A stretch of DNA of 64,000 nt. Source: Pseudooceanicola lipolyticus (GTDB taxonomy: Bacteria > Pseudomonadota > Alphaproteobacteria > Rhodobacterales > Rhodobacteraceae). The translations under genes and the position numbers were made by a program. Each line of letters starts with the position of its first letter. The first letter of the stretch is position 1. The notes below the pieces were generated by a model that made no database searches, had not been told where the DNA came from, and was given only the letters and a program-made list of their open reading frames with translations. Of the stretch, positions 42,890-52,748 are shown one piece after another. The stretch is from the NCBI RefSeq assembly GCF_002786325.1, contig NZ_PGTB01000003.1, positions 1 through 64,000 of the forward strand. The letters are read 5' to 3'.

Positions 42890-43482
42890 CGGAAGAGGTC
42901 GAGGGAAATGCCGACCCTGTGTCGCGACGTAGTATCTCCGGGTTCGTGCTGGTTCCGCTGATAGCTTTTGCCCTCATGGTCCTGTTCGGTTGGGGGCTTT
43001 TCAGGGGTGGCGACGACTTGCCGTCGGCACTTCTCGGCAAACCCGTGCCCGACTTCGCGCTGCCCCCGGTGCTCGGCCGAGAAGAAGGTCTTTCGACGCA
43101 GGACCTGATCGGACACGTGTCACTGGTGAACGTCTTCGCCTCGTGGTGTGTGCCCTGCCGTGCCGAACACCCGTTGTTCATGGAGTTGAGTGCAACCGGT
43201 GAGGTGCCGCTCTACGGAATCAACTACAAGGACCCGCCCGATCAGGCGCGCGCCTGGCTCGACGAGTTGGGTGATCCCTACGCGCGCATCGGGGCCGACA
43301 TCAACGGACGCGCCGGTATCGAATGGGGCGTCTATGGCGTGCCCGAAACCTACGTCATCGCGCCCGACGGCATCATCGCCTACCGCCATGTTGGTCCGAT
43401 CACACGAGCAATCCTGCAGGAAACGCTGCTGCCGATCGTCCGTGACCACAAAACCCAATCCGCCAAGGAGAAAACGCCATGA
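42886..43482 (+). CDS. CcmG/DsbE-like thioredoxin
   Basis: The 198-residue protein has an N-terminal anchor (about 18-40) and a thioredoxin fold with WCVPC (about 86) and GVPETYVI (about 147), as in CcmG, which reduces apocytochrome c thiols for haem attachment. It starts inside the cytochrome c stop (ATGA), consistent with service to that cytochrome. Confidence 0.85.
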   Translation: MTEEVEGNADPVSRRSISGFVLVPLIAFALMVLFGWGLFRGGDDLPSALLGKPVPDFALPPVLGREEGLSTQDLIGHVSLVNVFASWCVPCRAEHPLFMELSATGEVPLYGINYKDPPDQARAWLDELGDPYARIGADINGRAGIEWGVYGVPETYVIAPDGIIAYRHVGPITRAILQETLLPIVRDHKTQSAKEKTP

Positions 43483-43991
43483 AAAATCTGAAACCGGCGC
43501 TGATCGCCTGGGCACTGTCCGTCGGCGCGGCTTTCGCGACACCGCAAGGGTTTGCACTTCACGACACCCCGAAGCCTGTCGCCAATGTGCGCTACGAGAA
43601 AGATGACGGCAGCCGCGGAGACATGGAAGATTTTCGCGGCAAAGTGATCCTCGTGAATGTCTGGGCAACCTGGTGCGTCCCCTGCCGCGAAGAGATGCCG
43701 ACGCTCGATGCGCTTCAGGCGGAACTTGGCGGCGACGACTTCGAAGTGGTTGCCCTTTCCATCGACCGGGCCGGATCACAAATCGTTCGGCGTTTCTACG
43801 ACGAGATCGGTGTCACCAATCTCAATATGTATGTCGACCAGACCATGCTTTCGATGACCGCGCTGCGCACCGTTGGCCTGCCGACGACGATCCTGATCGA
43901 CGCGCAGGGGCGGGAGCTCGGGCGACTGGTCGGCCCGGCCGAATGGGATGATCCCGAGATGGTGTCCTTTTTGCGAAGCTTTATTGAATGA
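43479..43991 (+). CDS. TlpA-like periplasmic thioredoxin
   Basis: The 170-residue exported protein has WCVPCREEMP (about 65) and GLPTTILID (about 138). TlpA reduces Sco and CuA-site cysteines in alphaproteobacteria. It overlaps the CcmG-like gene (ATGA) and is the last gene of the copper module that begins at 39732. Confidence 0.87.
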   Translation: MKNLKPALIAWALSVGAAFATPQGFALHDTPKPVANVRYEKDDGSRGDMEDFRGKVILVNVWATWCVPCREEMPTLDALQAELGGDDFEVVALSIDRAGSQIVRRFYDEIGVTNLNMYVDQTMLSMTALRTVGLPTTILIDAQGRELGRLVGPAEWDDPEMVSFLRSFIE

Positions 43992-44018
43992 ATCCTAGCA
44001 AAAGTCCACTGCTCACCC

Positions 44019-44049
44019 TTGACCTTCCAGTTACTGGAATGACTAGCTT
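44019..44049 (+). promoter_or_regulatory. CueR-type promoter upstream of small Cys-rich membrane protein
   Basis: TTGACC (44019-44024), a 19-bp spacer with the perfect dyad TTCCAG-TTA-CTGGAA (44025-44039), and TAGCTT (44044-44049). Confidence 0.75.
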
Positions 44050-44073
44050 TTAATCATCGAAAGGACTTTCTGG

Positions 44074-44355
44074 ATGACCGAAATATCACCTTCCAACATT
44101 GCGGGTGCCGCCAACATCGAAAGCGCAGGAAATTGGCCCAGGTGGTTGACGCGCAGACGATTGCTGTTCGTCGGTGCGGCAACCGTGATGGGGGGCGGCA
44201 TGGCCCTGAACTGGGGATGGCTCACCGCGATCGGGCTCGCGCCTGTTCTGGTCTCGCTGGCCCCCTGTGCCGCGATGTGCGGCCTGGGTCTGTGCATGAA
44301 GGGCGGGTCTGGAAAGGGATGCTCCAACTCGCCGGACGGGGCGTCTCCCGACTGA
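44074..44355 (+). CDS. Small Cys-rich membrane protein
   Basis: The 93-residue protein has two membrane segments (about 29-44 and 49-70) with APCAAMCGLGLC near the second and a further Cys at the end. Clustered Cys at a membrane suggests metal binding. It is first in the unit behind a clear CueR-type promoter. No family was recognised. Confidence 0.65.
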   Translation: MTEISPSNIAGAANIESAGNWPRWLTRRRLLFVGAATVMGGGMALNWGWLTAIGLAPVLVSLAPCAAMCGLGLCMKGGSGKGCSNSPDGASPD

Positions 44356-44395
44356 GTTCTTTCGATAACCACACGATCAACCCAAGGAGAAAACC

Positions 44396-44668
44396 ATGAG
44401 AAAAACATTTACAACTTTCGTCGTTGCGACGGCCCTTACCGCAAGTGCATTTGCCGTCAGCGCCCAGGAACAGACCACGCCGGAAACGGGCGAAATGATG
44501 CAGAATGAGGGGGCCATGCAAGGCGGCATGATGGACGGCGACATGATGGGCATGATGAAGATGATGGCCGAAATGAAACCCATGATGGAAGCCTGCACCG
44601 AGATGATGGCGTCCATGACCGAGAATATGGACGGCGGCATGATGCCGTCGGAAAAGTCTGACGGCTAG
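44396..44668 (+). CDS. Met-rich secreted protein
   Basis: The 90-residue protein has a signal peptide (about 1-23) and a mature part with 21 Met, mostly as MM pairs (GGMMDGDMM, MKMMAEMKPMM), and one Cys. Such Met-rich peptides bind Cu(I) or Ag(I) in the periplasm. It lies in the CueR-driven unit. Confidence 0.7.
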   Translation: MRKTFTTFVVATALTASAFAVSAQEQTTPETGEMMQNEGAMQGGMMDGDMMGMMKMMAEMKPMMEACTEMMASMTENMDGGMMPSEKSDG

Positions 44669-44676
44669 ATTTGCCC

Positions 44677-44710
44677 AAATGCCTGTCGGTCAACGGATCG
44701 GCAGGCATTT
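44677..44710. terminator. Perfect 9-bp hairpin between Met-rich gene and Sco gene
   Basis: AAATGCCTG (44677-44685) and CAGGCATTT (44702-44710) form a perfect stem with a 16-base loop. Read on the plus strand it ends in ATTTATTG, so it is a weak terminator or an mRNA processing and stability element that lets the downstream genes be expressed differently. Confidence 0.5.
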
Positions 44711-44728
44711 ATTGTAAGGATACAAGAA

Positions 44729-45424
44729 TTGACAGCACTGACACGGCGCGCCGCTTTAGCGATACTCGCGGCCACGATTTCGTCTCCGGCCTTCGCCAAT
44801 CATCCGGGGGAAAACCTGGATGCGCGCATGTTCGAGATGGAGCCCTACTTCCAAGCCATCGATGCCGCGCAGGCTCCGGGTTTCGAGCTGCAGGATTCCG
44901 AGGGGAATCCCGTGCGCCTGTCGGATTTCAGCGACAAGGTGGTCATCCTTCATTTCATCTATGCCAACTGCCCGGATATCTGCCCGCTCCATGCGGAAAA
45001 GATCGCGGCGGTCCAGGCTTCGATCAACTACGGGCCGATGAAGGAGCTTGTGCAGTTCATCTCGATCACGACCGATCCTGTGAACGACACGCCAGACGTG
45101 TTGCGCGATTACTCGGACCGGCATGGGCTCGATCCAAGCAATTGGGTTATTCTAACCAAACGTCCCGATCAGACTGAAAATGCAACGCGCGTTCTGGCGC
45201 GGGACTATGGGCTGGAGTTCACGATGACCGCCGACAGCGACATGATGATGCACGGAGCGGTCACCCATGTCGTGGACATCGGCGGGCGGTTCGCTGCAAA
45301 ATTCCATGGCATGGACTTCAAGAACGTGAACCTGATCCTCTATGTCAGCGAGTTGACCAACAACGCCCAGCATCGACGCCGGGAGCCCAGCTGGTGGGAC
45401 CGGCTGACAGGTGTGTTTCAATGA
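44729..45424 (+). CDS. SCO1/SenC-family protein (paralogue 3)
   Basis: The 231-residue protein has a signal peptide (about 1-23) and a Sco domain with ANCPDICPLHAEKI (about 83-96) and a distal His in HGAVTHVVDI (about 174). It begins with TTG, supported by AAGGA 8 nt upstream. It is coupled to a membrane protein and ccdA downstream. Confidence 0.85.
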   Translation: MTALTRRAALAILAATISSPAFANHPGENLDARMFEMEPYFQAIDAAQAPGFELQDSEGNPVRLSDFSDKVVILHFIYANCPDICPLHAEKIAAVQASINYGPMKELVQFISITTDPVNDTPDVLRDYSDRHGLDPSNWVILTKRPDQTENATRVLARDYGLEFTMTADSDMMMHGAVTHVVDIGGRFAAKFHGMDFKNVNLILYVSELTNNAQHRRREPSWWDRLTGVFQ

Positions 45425-45912
45425 GTGTCGTCGCGACTGGCGTCAGGCTGTCCTCGACAGACGGAATTTCCCTGACAGCTCTGCGTCGGTATTTTGCGGT
45501 GATCATCCCGGCCAACTTGATCTGGGAGTTCGCGCATATGCCGCTCTACACGATATGGAACGAGGGCACCTGGGGTGAGATTGTCTTCGCAGCCGTCCAT
45601 TGCACGGGTGGTGATATCCTGATCGCCATGAGCGCGCTGATGCTTGCCCTCATGCTGTCGGGCTGGGGCTGGCCCCTGGTCGCCTCGACGCGGCGGTCTG
45701 TGACCGTCCTGACGGTGGTGTTCGGGCTCGGATACACGCTGTTCAGCGAATGGCTCAACATCGTGATCCGCGCCGCCTGGGCCTATTCGGACCTGATGCC
45801 AATCATTCCGGTCCTCGATGCGGGCCTGTCACCTGTGTTGCAATGGATCGTGGTCCCGCTGGTCGCGTTCTGGTGGGCCGTGTGGCCCTTCAGCACCGAG
45901 CGTGACGCGTGA
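45421..45912 (+). CDS. Uncharacterised four-segment membrane protein
   Basis: The 163-residue protein has about four membrane segments and conserved-looking motifs IPANLIWEFAHMPLYTIW and a HCTGGDI stretch. I recognise no family. The start at 45421 overlaps the Sco stop (ATGA) and the end overlaps ccdA (TGATG), so it is part of a Sco-membrane protein-CcdA unit and may take part in copper or thiol transfer. Confidence 0.65.
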   Translation: MSVVATGVRLSSTDGISLTALRRYFAVIIPANLIWEFAHMPLYTIWNEGTWGEIVFAAVHCTGGDILIAMSALMLALMLSGWGWPLVASTRRSVTVLTVVFGLGYTLFSEWLNIVIRAAWAYSDLMPIIPVLDAGLSPVLQWIVVPLVAFWWAVWPFSTERDA

Positions 45913-46649
45913 TGGACATCTCCGGCATCGGCATCTTCGCGGCCTTTCTGGCGGGGGCCATTTCGTTCCTGTCGCCTTGCGTCCTGCCGCTTGTGCCGGG
46001 CTATGTCTCGTACATCGCAGGGCAGCCGGATTTGCGCATGACGCGGTCGGTCGGCTTGCGGGCGCGCGCCGGGGCGCTCGGGTTGAGTGCCTGCTTTGTC
46101 TTGGGCTTTTCGACGGTCTTCGTCGCCCTCGGGGCCGGGGCCAGCGCGCTCGGATCCCTGCTGCTGACATGGCGCACCGAGCTGAACTATCTCGGCGGCG
46201 CGATCATCATTCTGTTCGGACTGGTCATGCTGGGTGTCTTTCGTCTCAATGCGTTCTCGCGCGATACCCGTTTCAATCTCGACATTCCCGGCGGTCGCCC
46301 GTTTGGGGCCTACGTGCTGGGACTGGCCTTCGCCTTTGGCTGGACACCTTGCATCGGACCGATCCTCGGCGCGATCCTGACACTCAGTTCGACCTCCGGC
46401 GGCATGTCGGACGGCATCTGGCTGCTGTCGATCTATTCCGCTGGTCTGGGGGTGCCTTTCCTGCTGGCTGCGCTGTTCACCGACGCCATCGCCGCGCGGG
46501 TAAGGCAGATCGGCAAGGCCGGTCGCTGGCTCTACAAGGGCGCGGGTGTTGCCATGATCATCATGGGAGTTGCCATCATGACCGGGCAACTGTCACGGTT
46601 TGCCTATTGGCTGCTGGGGACGTTTCCCTTTCTCGCGACGATCGGCTGA
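45912..46649 (+). CDS. ccdA: CcdA-type thiol-reductant transporter
   Basis: The 245-residue protein has six membrane segments with the redox Cys in FLSPCVLPLVPGYVSY (about 21-36) and FGWTPCIGPILGAIL (about 142-156). CcdA carries electrons from cytoplasmic thioredoxin to periplasmic thioredoxins such as CcmG and TlpA, both encoded just upstream. It ends the plus-strand copper block; a hairpin without T run follows at 46686-46707. Confidence 0.92.
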   Translation: MDISGIGIFAAFLAGAISFLSPCVLPLVPGYVSYIAGQPDLRMTRSVGLRARAGALGLSACFVLGFSTVFVALGAGASALGSLLLTWRTELNYLGGAIIILFGLVMLGVFRLNAFSRDTRFNLDIPGGRPFGAYVLGLAFAFGWTPCIGPILGAILTLSSTSGGMSDGIWLLSIYSAGLGVPFLLAALFTDAIAARVRQIGKAGRWLYKGAGVAMIIMGVAIMTGQLSRFAYWLLGTFPFLATIG

Positions 46650-46752
46650 CGAACCTCGAACCAGCTCTTGGCGTGATGGCTGATAAGTGGGGATCATCTC
46701 CCCCACTCAAAAAGGTCGTACACGCCGCGCCCCTATAGAGGTCGCGGGGCCG

Positions 46753-47517
46753 TCAGCCGATCAGGTAGACCCGGATCGGCATCCAGATACCCATGATCAT
46801 CATCATCAGGTTCTCGGTGAGCGAGACGAACCCTAGTGGCACGTTGCTGTCCCCCCCGACGCAGGCGCATTTCAACTCGCGCTTGTCGATATAGACCGCC
46901 TTGAAGACCGAAACTGCACCGACCGTTCCGATGAAGAGGGCCACGGGAGCCGAAAGCCAGGTGAGCGCCCCGGCGACCATAAGGATGCCGGCGAAGGCCT
47001 CTCCGAAGGGATAAAGATAGCCGTAGCGCACCCAGCGGCGCGCCAGCAGGTCGTAATTCAGGAACATGGTCGAAAAGCTTTCGACGTCCTGAAGTTTCTG
47101 CACTGCAAGCAAGCACATCGAGATCGAGATGAACCATTCCAGCGCACGCAGGCTGAGGATGGTTCCAAAGCTGTACCACGACAGGCCGAGCGCCATCAGA
47201 AACGCGATGGCAAAGATCGCGATCACCGGCTGATAGGAGGTGTCCGAGCGCTCGCTTTCCGGCGCGTCGAGGCCGAAATGGACCCGCAGATCGTCGTAGC
47301 CGCCAATCCGCTTGTCGCCGATCCAGGTCTGCGGCGTGGTCTCGACCCCGTGCTTTTCCATGAAGGCATCGGTTTCCTCACGTGTCGTCAGGTGATGATC
47401 CTCGACCTCGTACCCTTCCCGTTCGAGCAGGTCTTTGGACTTGAGACCATAAGGGCAAAGATGATCCTGCATGACCATCCGGTAGAGTTGGGCTGATTTC
47501 GATGCGTCTTTCGGCAT
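46753..47517 (-). CDS. Glutaredoxin-MauE (DoxX-like) fusion protein
   Basis: The 254-residue protein begins with a glutaredoxin-like domain (HLCPYGLKSKDLLEREGYE, about 18-36, then TTPQTWIGDKRIGGYDDL), with a single active-site Cys. Four membrane segments of the MauE/DoxX type follow, with CACVGG near the fourth. The fusion joins a thiol domain in the cytoplasm to a membrane redox carrier. It lies downstream of the DUF305 gene. Confidence 0.8.
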   Translation of the reverse strand: MPKDASKSAQLYRMVMQDHLCPYGLKSKDLLEREGYEVEDHHLTTREETDAFMEKHGVETTPQTWIGDKRIGGYDDLRVHFGLDAPESERSDTSYQPVIAIFAIAFLMALGLSWYSFGTILSLRALEWFISISMCLLAVQKLQDVESFSTMFLNYDLLARRWVRYGYLYPFGEAFAGILMVAGALTWLSAPVALFIGTVGAVSVFKAVYIDKRELKCACVGGDSNVPLGFVSLTENLMMMIMGIWMPIRVYLIG

Positions 47518-47539
47518 GGTGTTTCCTCCAGTTTCTGGT

Positions 47540-48412
47540 TCAGGCACCGCAACCGTAATATCCGCGATACCCTGCACGCAGACCGGACCCAAGTTCGAGA
47601 ACGAGATCGGCGTCCTGCATTTCGCCACTATTTGCGTCCAATGTGCCGGTTCCGCTCGGCGCGCTCAACGCCACTGTCATGCCCTCCGTGCCCCAAGTGC
47701 TTCCGGCGTCGCCAGCCTCCAGCCGCACCAGATCGCCGCTGATCTTGGCGAGAGCTACACTCCCACCGTCGATGCGGCCCACCGCCAGCGCAGGCCTGCT
47801 TGTGGTGGTGTAGGTGAACGTGCACGCGGGGCCGCCGGGAAACATCTGAGCAATGTCCTCCGAAGTAAGAAATTCGAGGTCGAGAATGGCGACTTCCGGG
47901 GTTGATAGCGCCTCGTCGAGGCTCACGATCTGCGCCGGTCCGCTTTCTGACTGTGCCGGACTGTCACCGTTGGCGTCGATATCGTTCACCAGATAACGCA
48001 TCTCGGCGATTTCCTTGTCCTGCGCATAGATGATCTCATCCGCCAGCTTGCGCACGCGCGGGTCCGAGATATCGGCGCGGCTGGAGGTCATGATCGCGAT
48101 CGAGTGGTGCGGGATCATTGCCCGCATGTAGCTGGTGTCGCCCACCGTCACCTGGCTGCGGACCAGCCAAAGGGAGGCGGCAAAGACCACAGCGGCACCG
48201 ATGAAGATGGCGGCGTTAGCCATCTTGCTGGAATACATCGACAGCATGAAGCCCAGCATGATGATCGCCATGGTGGCACCCATCAGGAGAGCCATGTAGG
48301 CCCGCGTTTCCGACCAGAACACATGCGTCCAGAGGTAGGTATTGAGATACATCAGACCGAACATGACGACGGTAGATGTGGCGATCATCGCGAAAAAGCG
48401 GCCATATGACAT
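47540..48412 (-). CDS. DUF305 protein with N-terminal membrane segments
   Basis: The 290-residue protein has three membrane segments (to about 85) and then a DUF305-type region MIPHHSIAIMTSSRADI (about 98-114) with EIAEMRYLV (about 133). The C-terminal half is a separate Gly/Ala-rich exported domain with a CTFTYT stretch and a final YYGCGA. DUF305 proteins occur in copper clusters. It lies upstream of the glutaredoxin-MauE gene. Confidence 0.75.
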   Translation of the reverse strand: MSYGRFFAMIATSTVVMFGLMYLNTYLWTHVFWSETRAYMALLMGATMAIIMLGFMLSMYSSKMANAAIFIGAAVVFAASLWLVRSQVTVGDTSYMRAMIPHHSIAIMTSSRADISDPRVRKLADEIIYAQDKEIAEMRYLVNDIDANGDSPAQSESGPAQIVSLDEALSTPEVAILDLEFLTSEDIAQMFPGGPACTFTYTTTSRPALAVGRIDGGSVALAKISGDLVRLEAGDAGSTWGTEGMTVALSAPSGTGTLDANSGEMQDADLVLELGSGLRAGYRGYYGCGA

Positions 48413-48544
48413 GAAGTTGTCCTCTCTCGAAATCGTGAAGTCTAAAGGTGGAACAACTTTCCCGCGCTGGAATGTTCCGAAATAGCTGCAGCCAGTCGCA
48501 CCTTATGGGTGGCGCTGCCCGCTGCGGGACGTATCTAAGCCCGC

Positions 48545-48964
48545 TTAATCCGCTGCCCTGGCGGTCCGGGTCTTATCCTCTTCCATCGCCAGATCTGCGA
48601 GAATCGGACAATTAGGCCTGTGATCGCCAGCGCAGGCATCGACAAGGTGCGACAACGTCGCGCGCATCTCGGTCAGTTCTGCGATTTTCCGGTCGATCCG
48701 GTCGAGGTGTTCCTCGGCGATCTGCTTGACCTCCGCGCTGGCGCGGTCGGTATCGGCATAGAGTTTCAGCAGGCTCCGGCAGTCCTCGATGGTGAAGCCA
48801 AGCGCACGCGCTCGCCCGAGAAACGCCAACTTGTGGACGTCGCTCTGTCGAAAGCTGCGATAGCCGTTCGCGCTGCGCAGCGGCTCGACCAGCCCGATGT
48901 CCTCGTAGTAGCGGATGGTCTTCGCAGGAAGGCCGGACAGGTCGGCCACGTCTCCGATATTCAT
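48545..48964 (-). CDS. cueR: Copper-responsive MerR-family regulator CueR
   Basis: The 139-residue protein has the MerR HTH (NIGDVADLSGLPAKTIRYYE, about 2-21), Ser76 where divalent sensors have Cys, and the metal loop with Cys111 and Cys119 (DACAGDHRPNCPIL), the Cu(I)/Ag(I)/Au(I) pattern. It lies 19 bp after copA and is probably co-transcribed with it. Its likely targets are the TTCC/GGAA-dyad promoters at 39694, 44019, 51519 and 51578. Confidence 0.92.
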   Translation of the reverse strand: MNIGDVADLSGLPAKTIRYYEDIGLVEPLRSANGYRSFRQSDVHKLAFLGRARALGFTIEDCRSLLKLYADTDRASAEVKQIAEEHLDRIDRKIAELTEMRATLSHLVDACAGDHRPNCPILADLAMEEDKTRTARAAD

Positions 48965-48983
48965 GATCGTCTTCTCCTTGTTT

Positions 48984-51491
<2,508 letters not shown>

Positions 51492-51518
51492 GGGTGACTC
51501 CTGATCCTGGTCCTCCGA

Positions 51519-51549
51519 GAGATAAGGGTTCCATTCGCTGGAAGGTCAA
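51519..51549 (-). promoter_or_regulatory. CueR-type promoter of copA
   Basis: On the minus strand TTGACC (51549-51544), a 19-bp spacer with TTCCAGCGAATGGAA (51543-51529), and TATCTC (51524-51519), 28 bp before the copA start. Confidence 0.82.
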
Positions 51550-51577
51550 CAGATGCATCGAGGAATTTTTTCGGGCA

Positions 51578-51608
51578 TTGACCTTCCCATAGGGGAACGA
51601 CCTAGATG
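51578..51608 (+). promoter_or_regulatory. CueR-type promoter of copZ
   Basis: TTGACC (51578-51583), a 19-bp spacer with TTCCCATAGGGGAA (51584-51597), and TAGATG (51603-51608). It is divergent from the copA promoter with 28 bp between the two -35 elements. Confidence 0.8.
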
Positions 51609-51631
51609 GCAGCAGTAAGAAGGAGATCGTG

Positions 51632-51832
51632 ATGATCAGGTTCAGCGTGCCGGACATGAACTGCGGACATTGCACCGCGTCGATAGAGAAGGCCATTGTG
51701 ACGATAGACCCACACGCGACTGTCACCTGTGACCTAACTGCGCGTTCCGTCGAGGTAGATAGCGCATTGGATGAAAACGCTCTGAAGGCAGCGATTCACG
51801 ATGCGGGCTACGGATCGCAAAGACTGAGTTAG
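51632..51832 (+). CDS. copZ: CopZ-like copper metallochaperone
   Basis: The 66-residue HMA-fold protein has the Cu(I) motif MNCGHCTASIE (about 10-20). It brings Cu(I) to CopA, encoded divergently. ATG 51632 is chosen over the GTG at 51629; AAGGAG lies 6-7 nt upstream. Confidence 0.9.
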   Translation: MIRFSVPDMNCGHCTASIEKAIVTIDPHATVTCDLTARSVEVDSALDENALKAAIHDAGYGSQRLS

Positions 51833-52018
51833 TCCCGGCACTCCCAGTCATTTCTGAAGTACTCACTACCATTTTCGCGTCTTCTGTCTGACTGGTGAAC
51901 GTTGCTATGTATCTATTGCGCAACAGTTTTGAGCGCTCGCAGCGAGAATTCGCCTGCCTCGCTAGATTGTGCCAAACCTTCCCGCGCTGTAAGCGTTGAC
52001 TAATTTGTCAAAACGTCC

Positions 52019-52453
52019 ATGTTGCCGTTCATGAGAATGCGTGTCGCCACTTCGGTATGGGTGAAATTCCTCACTTGCTTCGCTTTTGCGTTGGCATTGG
52101 TTCTGTCTCCACCTTCTGCGGCACACGCGGCCTCAGGAATGCATGATGGTCAGCATTCTGGATCGATCAGCTCCCTTCTCAGCGAACCGACAGTTGGTCA
52201 GGGAACTGACATCCACGCCGACCACATGAAACACCCGGCGACAGTTGACGTGGATGACATATCCTCCGACATGGGTGAAACAGAGCATCAATCAACTCAG
52301 TGTTGTAACGGAATATGCATTTCTGTCGTCATTCCAGACGCAGACTTGGTATTCCCGGATCCTATTGCTGCGAAAGAATATATGATCCTGAGCGGTCAGG
52401 CGCATTCCGTCGAAACATCAGGGTTTCTGCGGCCCCCTCGATTCCTGATCTGA
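52019..52453 (+). CDS. Exported His/Met/Cys-containing protein (CopL-like, unassigned)
   Basis: The 144-residue protein has a signal peptide (about 10-38) followed by a His- and Met-rich region (MHDGQHSGS, HADHMKHP) and a Cys motif QCCNGICISV (about 97). The composition suggests periplasmic metal binding, and it leads a probable copper export unit with a lipoprotein and a TolC-like protein. An ATG at 52031 is an alternative start. Confidence 0.6.
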   Translation: MLPFMRMRVATSVWVKFLTCFAFALALVLSPPSAAHAASGMHDGQHSGSISSLLSEPTVGQGTDIHADHMKHPATVDVDDISSDMGETEHQSTQCCNGICISVVIPDADLVFPDPIAAKEYMILSGQAHSVETSGFLRPPRFLI

Positions 52454-52526
52454 AACGGCGCCCAATCCGGGTGTGAGCCTTGCGCAGACTCTGCGTGAGA
52501 CATCGTTCATCAATCAGGATACCTTC

Positions 52527-52748
52527 ATGAAAATTCATCTACTCATGGGGGCTTCGGCCCTCGGGCTTGGCGCATGCGCCTATGAGCCTACCCCTTTGCC
52601 CTCCGTTGCGACACAACAGGCTGTCGTCAACGCGACCGTTTCGTCTCCGATCAACTATCAAGATCCATTGGCTGGCTACACCTATCGTGGTCCGACCGGC
52701 CCCCGTGATTGGCGGTCTGTCAATCAAGAGCAGACGGAGGGCAACTGA
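52527..52748 (+). CDS. Small putative lipoprotein
   Basis: The 73-residue protein has a lipobox (LGLGACAY, Cys about 17) and a short mature part containing DPLAGYTYRGPTGPRDWRSV. No domain was recognised. Its stop overlaps the start of the TolC-like gene (TGATG). Confidence 0.6.
   Translation: MKIHLLMGASALGLGACAYEPTPLPSVATQQAVVNATVSSPINYQDPLAGYTYRGPTGPRDWRSVNQEQTEGN

Noticed and set aside
46686-46707. AGTGGGG/CCCCACT hairpin between ccdA and the convergent MauE gene
   Set aside because: The stem is perfect but no T run follows on either strand, so I do not call it an intrinsic terminator.
48447-48480. TTCC-N-GGAA-like dyad upstream of the DUF305 gene
   Set aside because: It has no TTGACC-like -35 and no matching -10, so it does not meet the pattern of the other CueR-type sites; a degenerate site remains possible.
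51972-52002. CCTTCCCGCGCTG sequence before the gene at 52019
   Set aside because: It resembles half a CueR operator, but the second arm and -35 are poor. Not called as a promoter.
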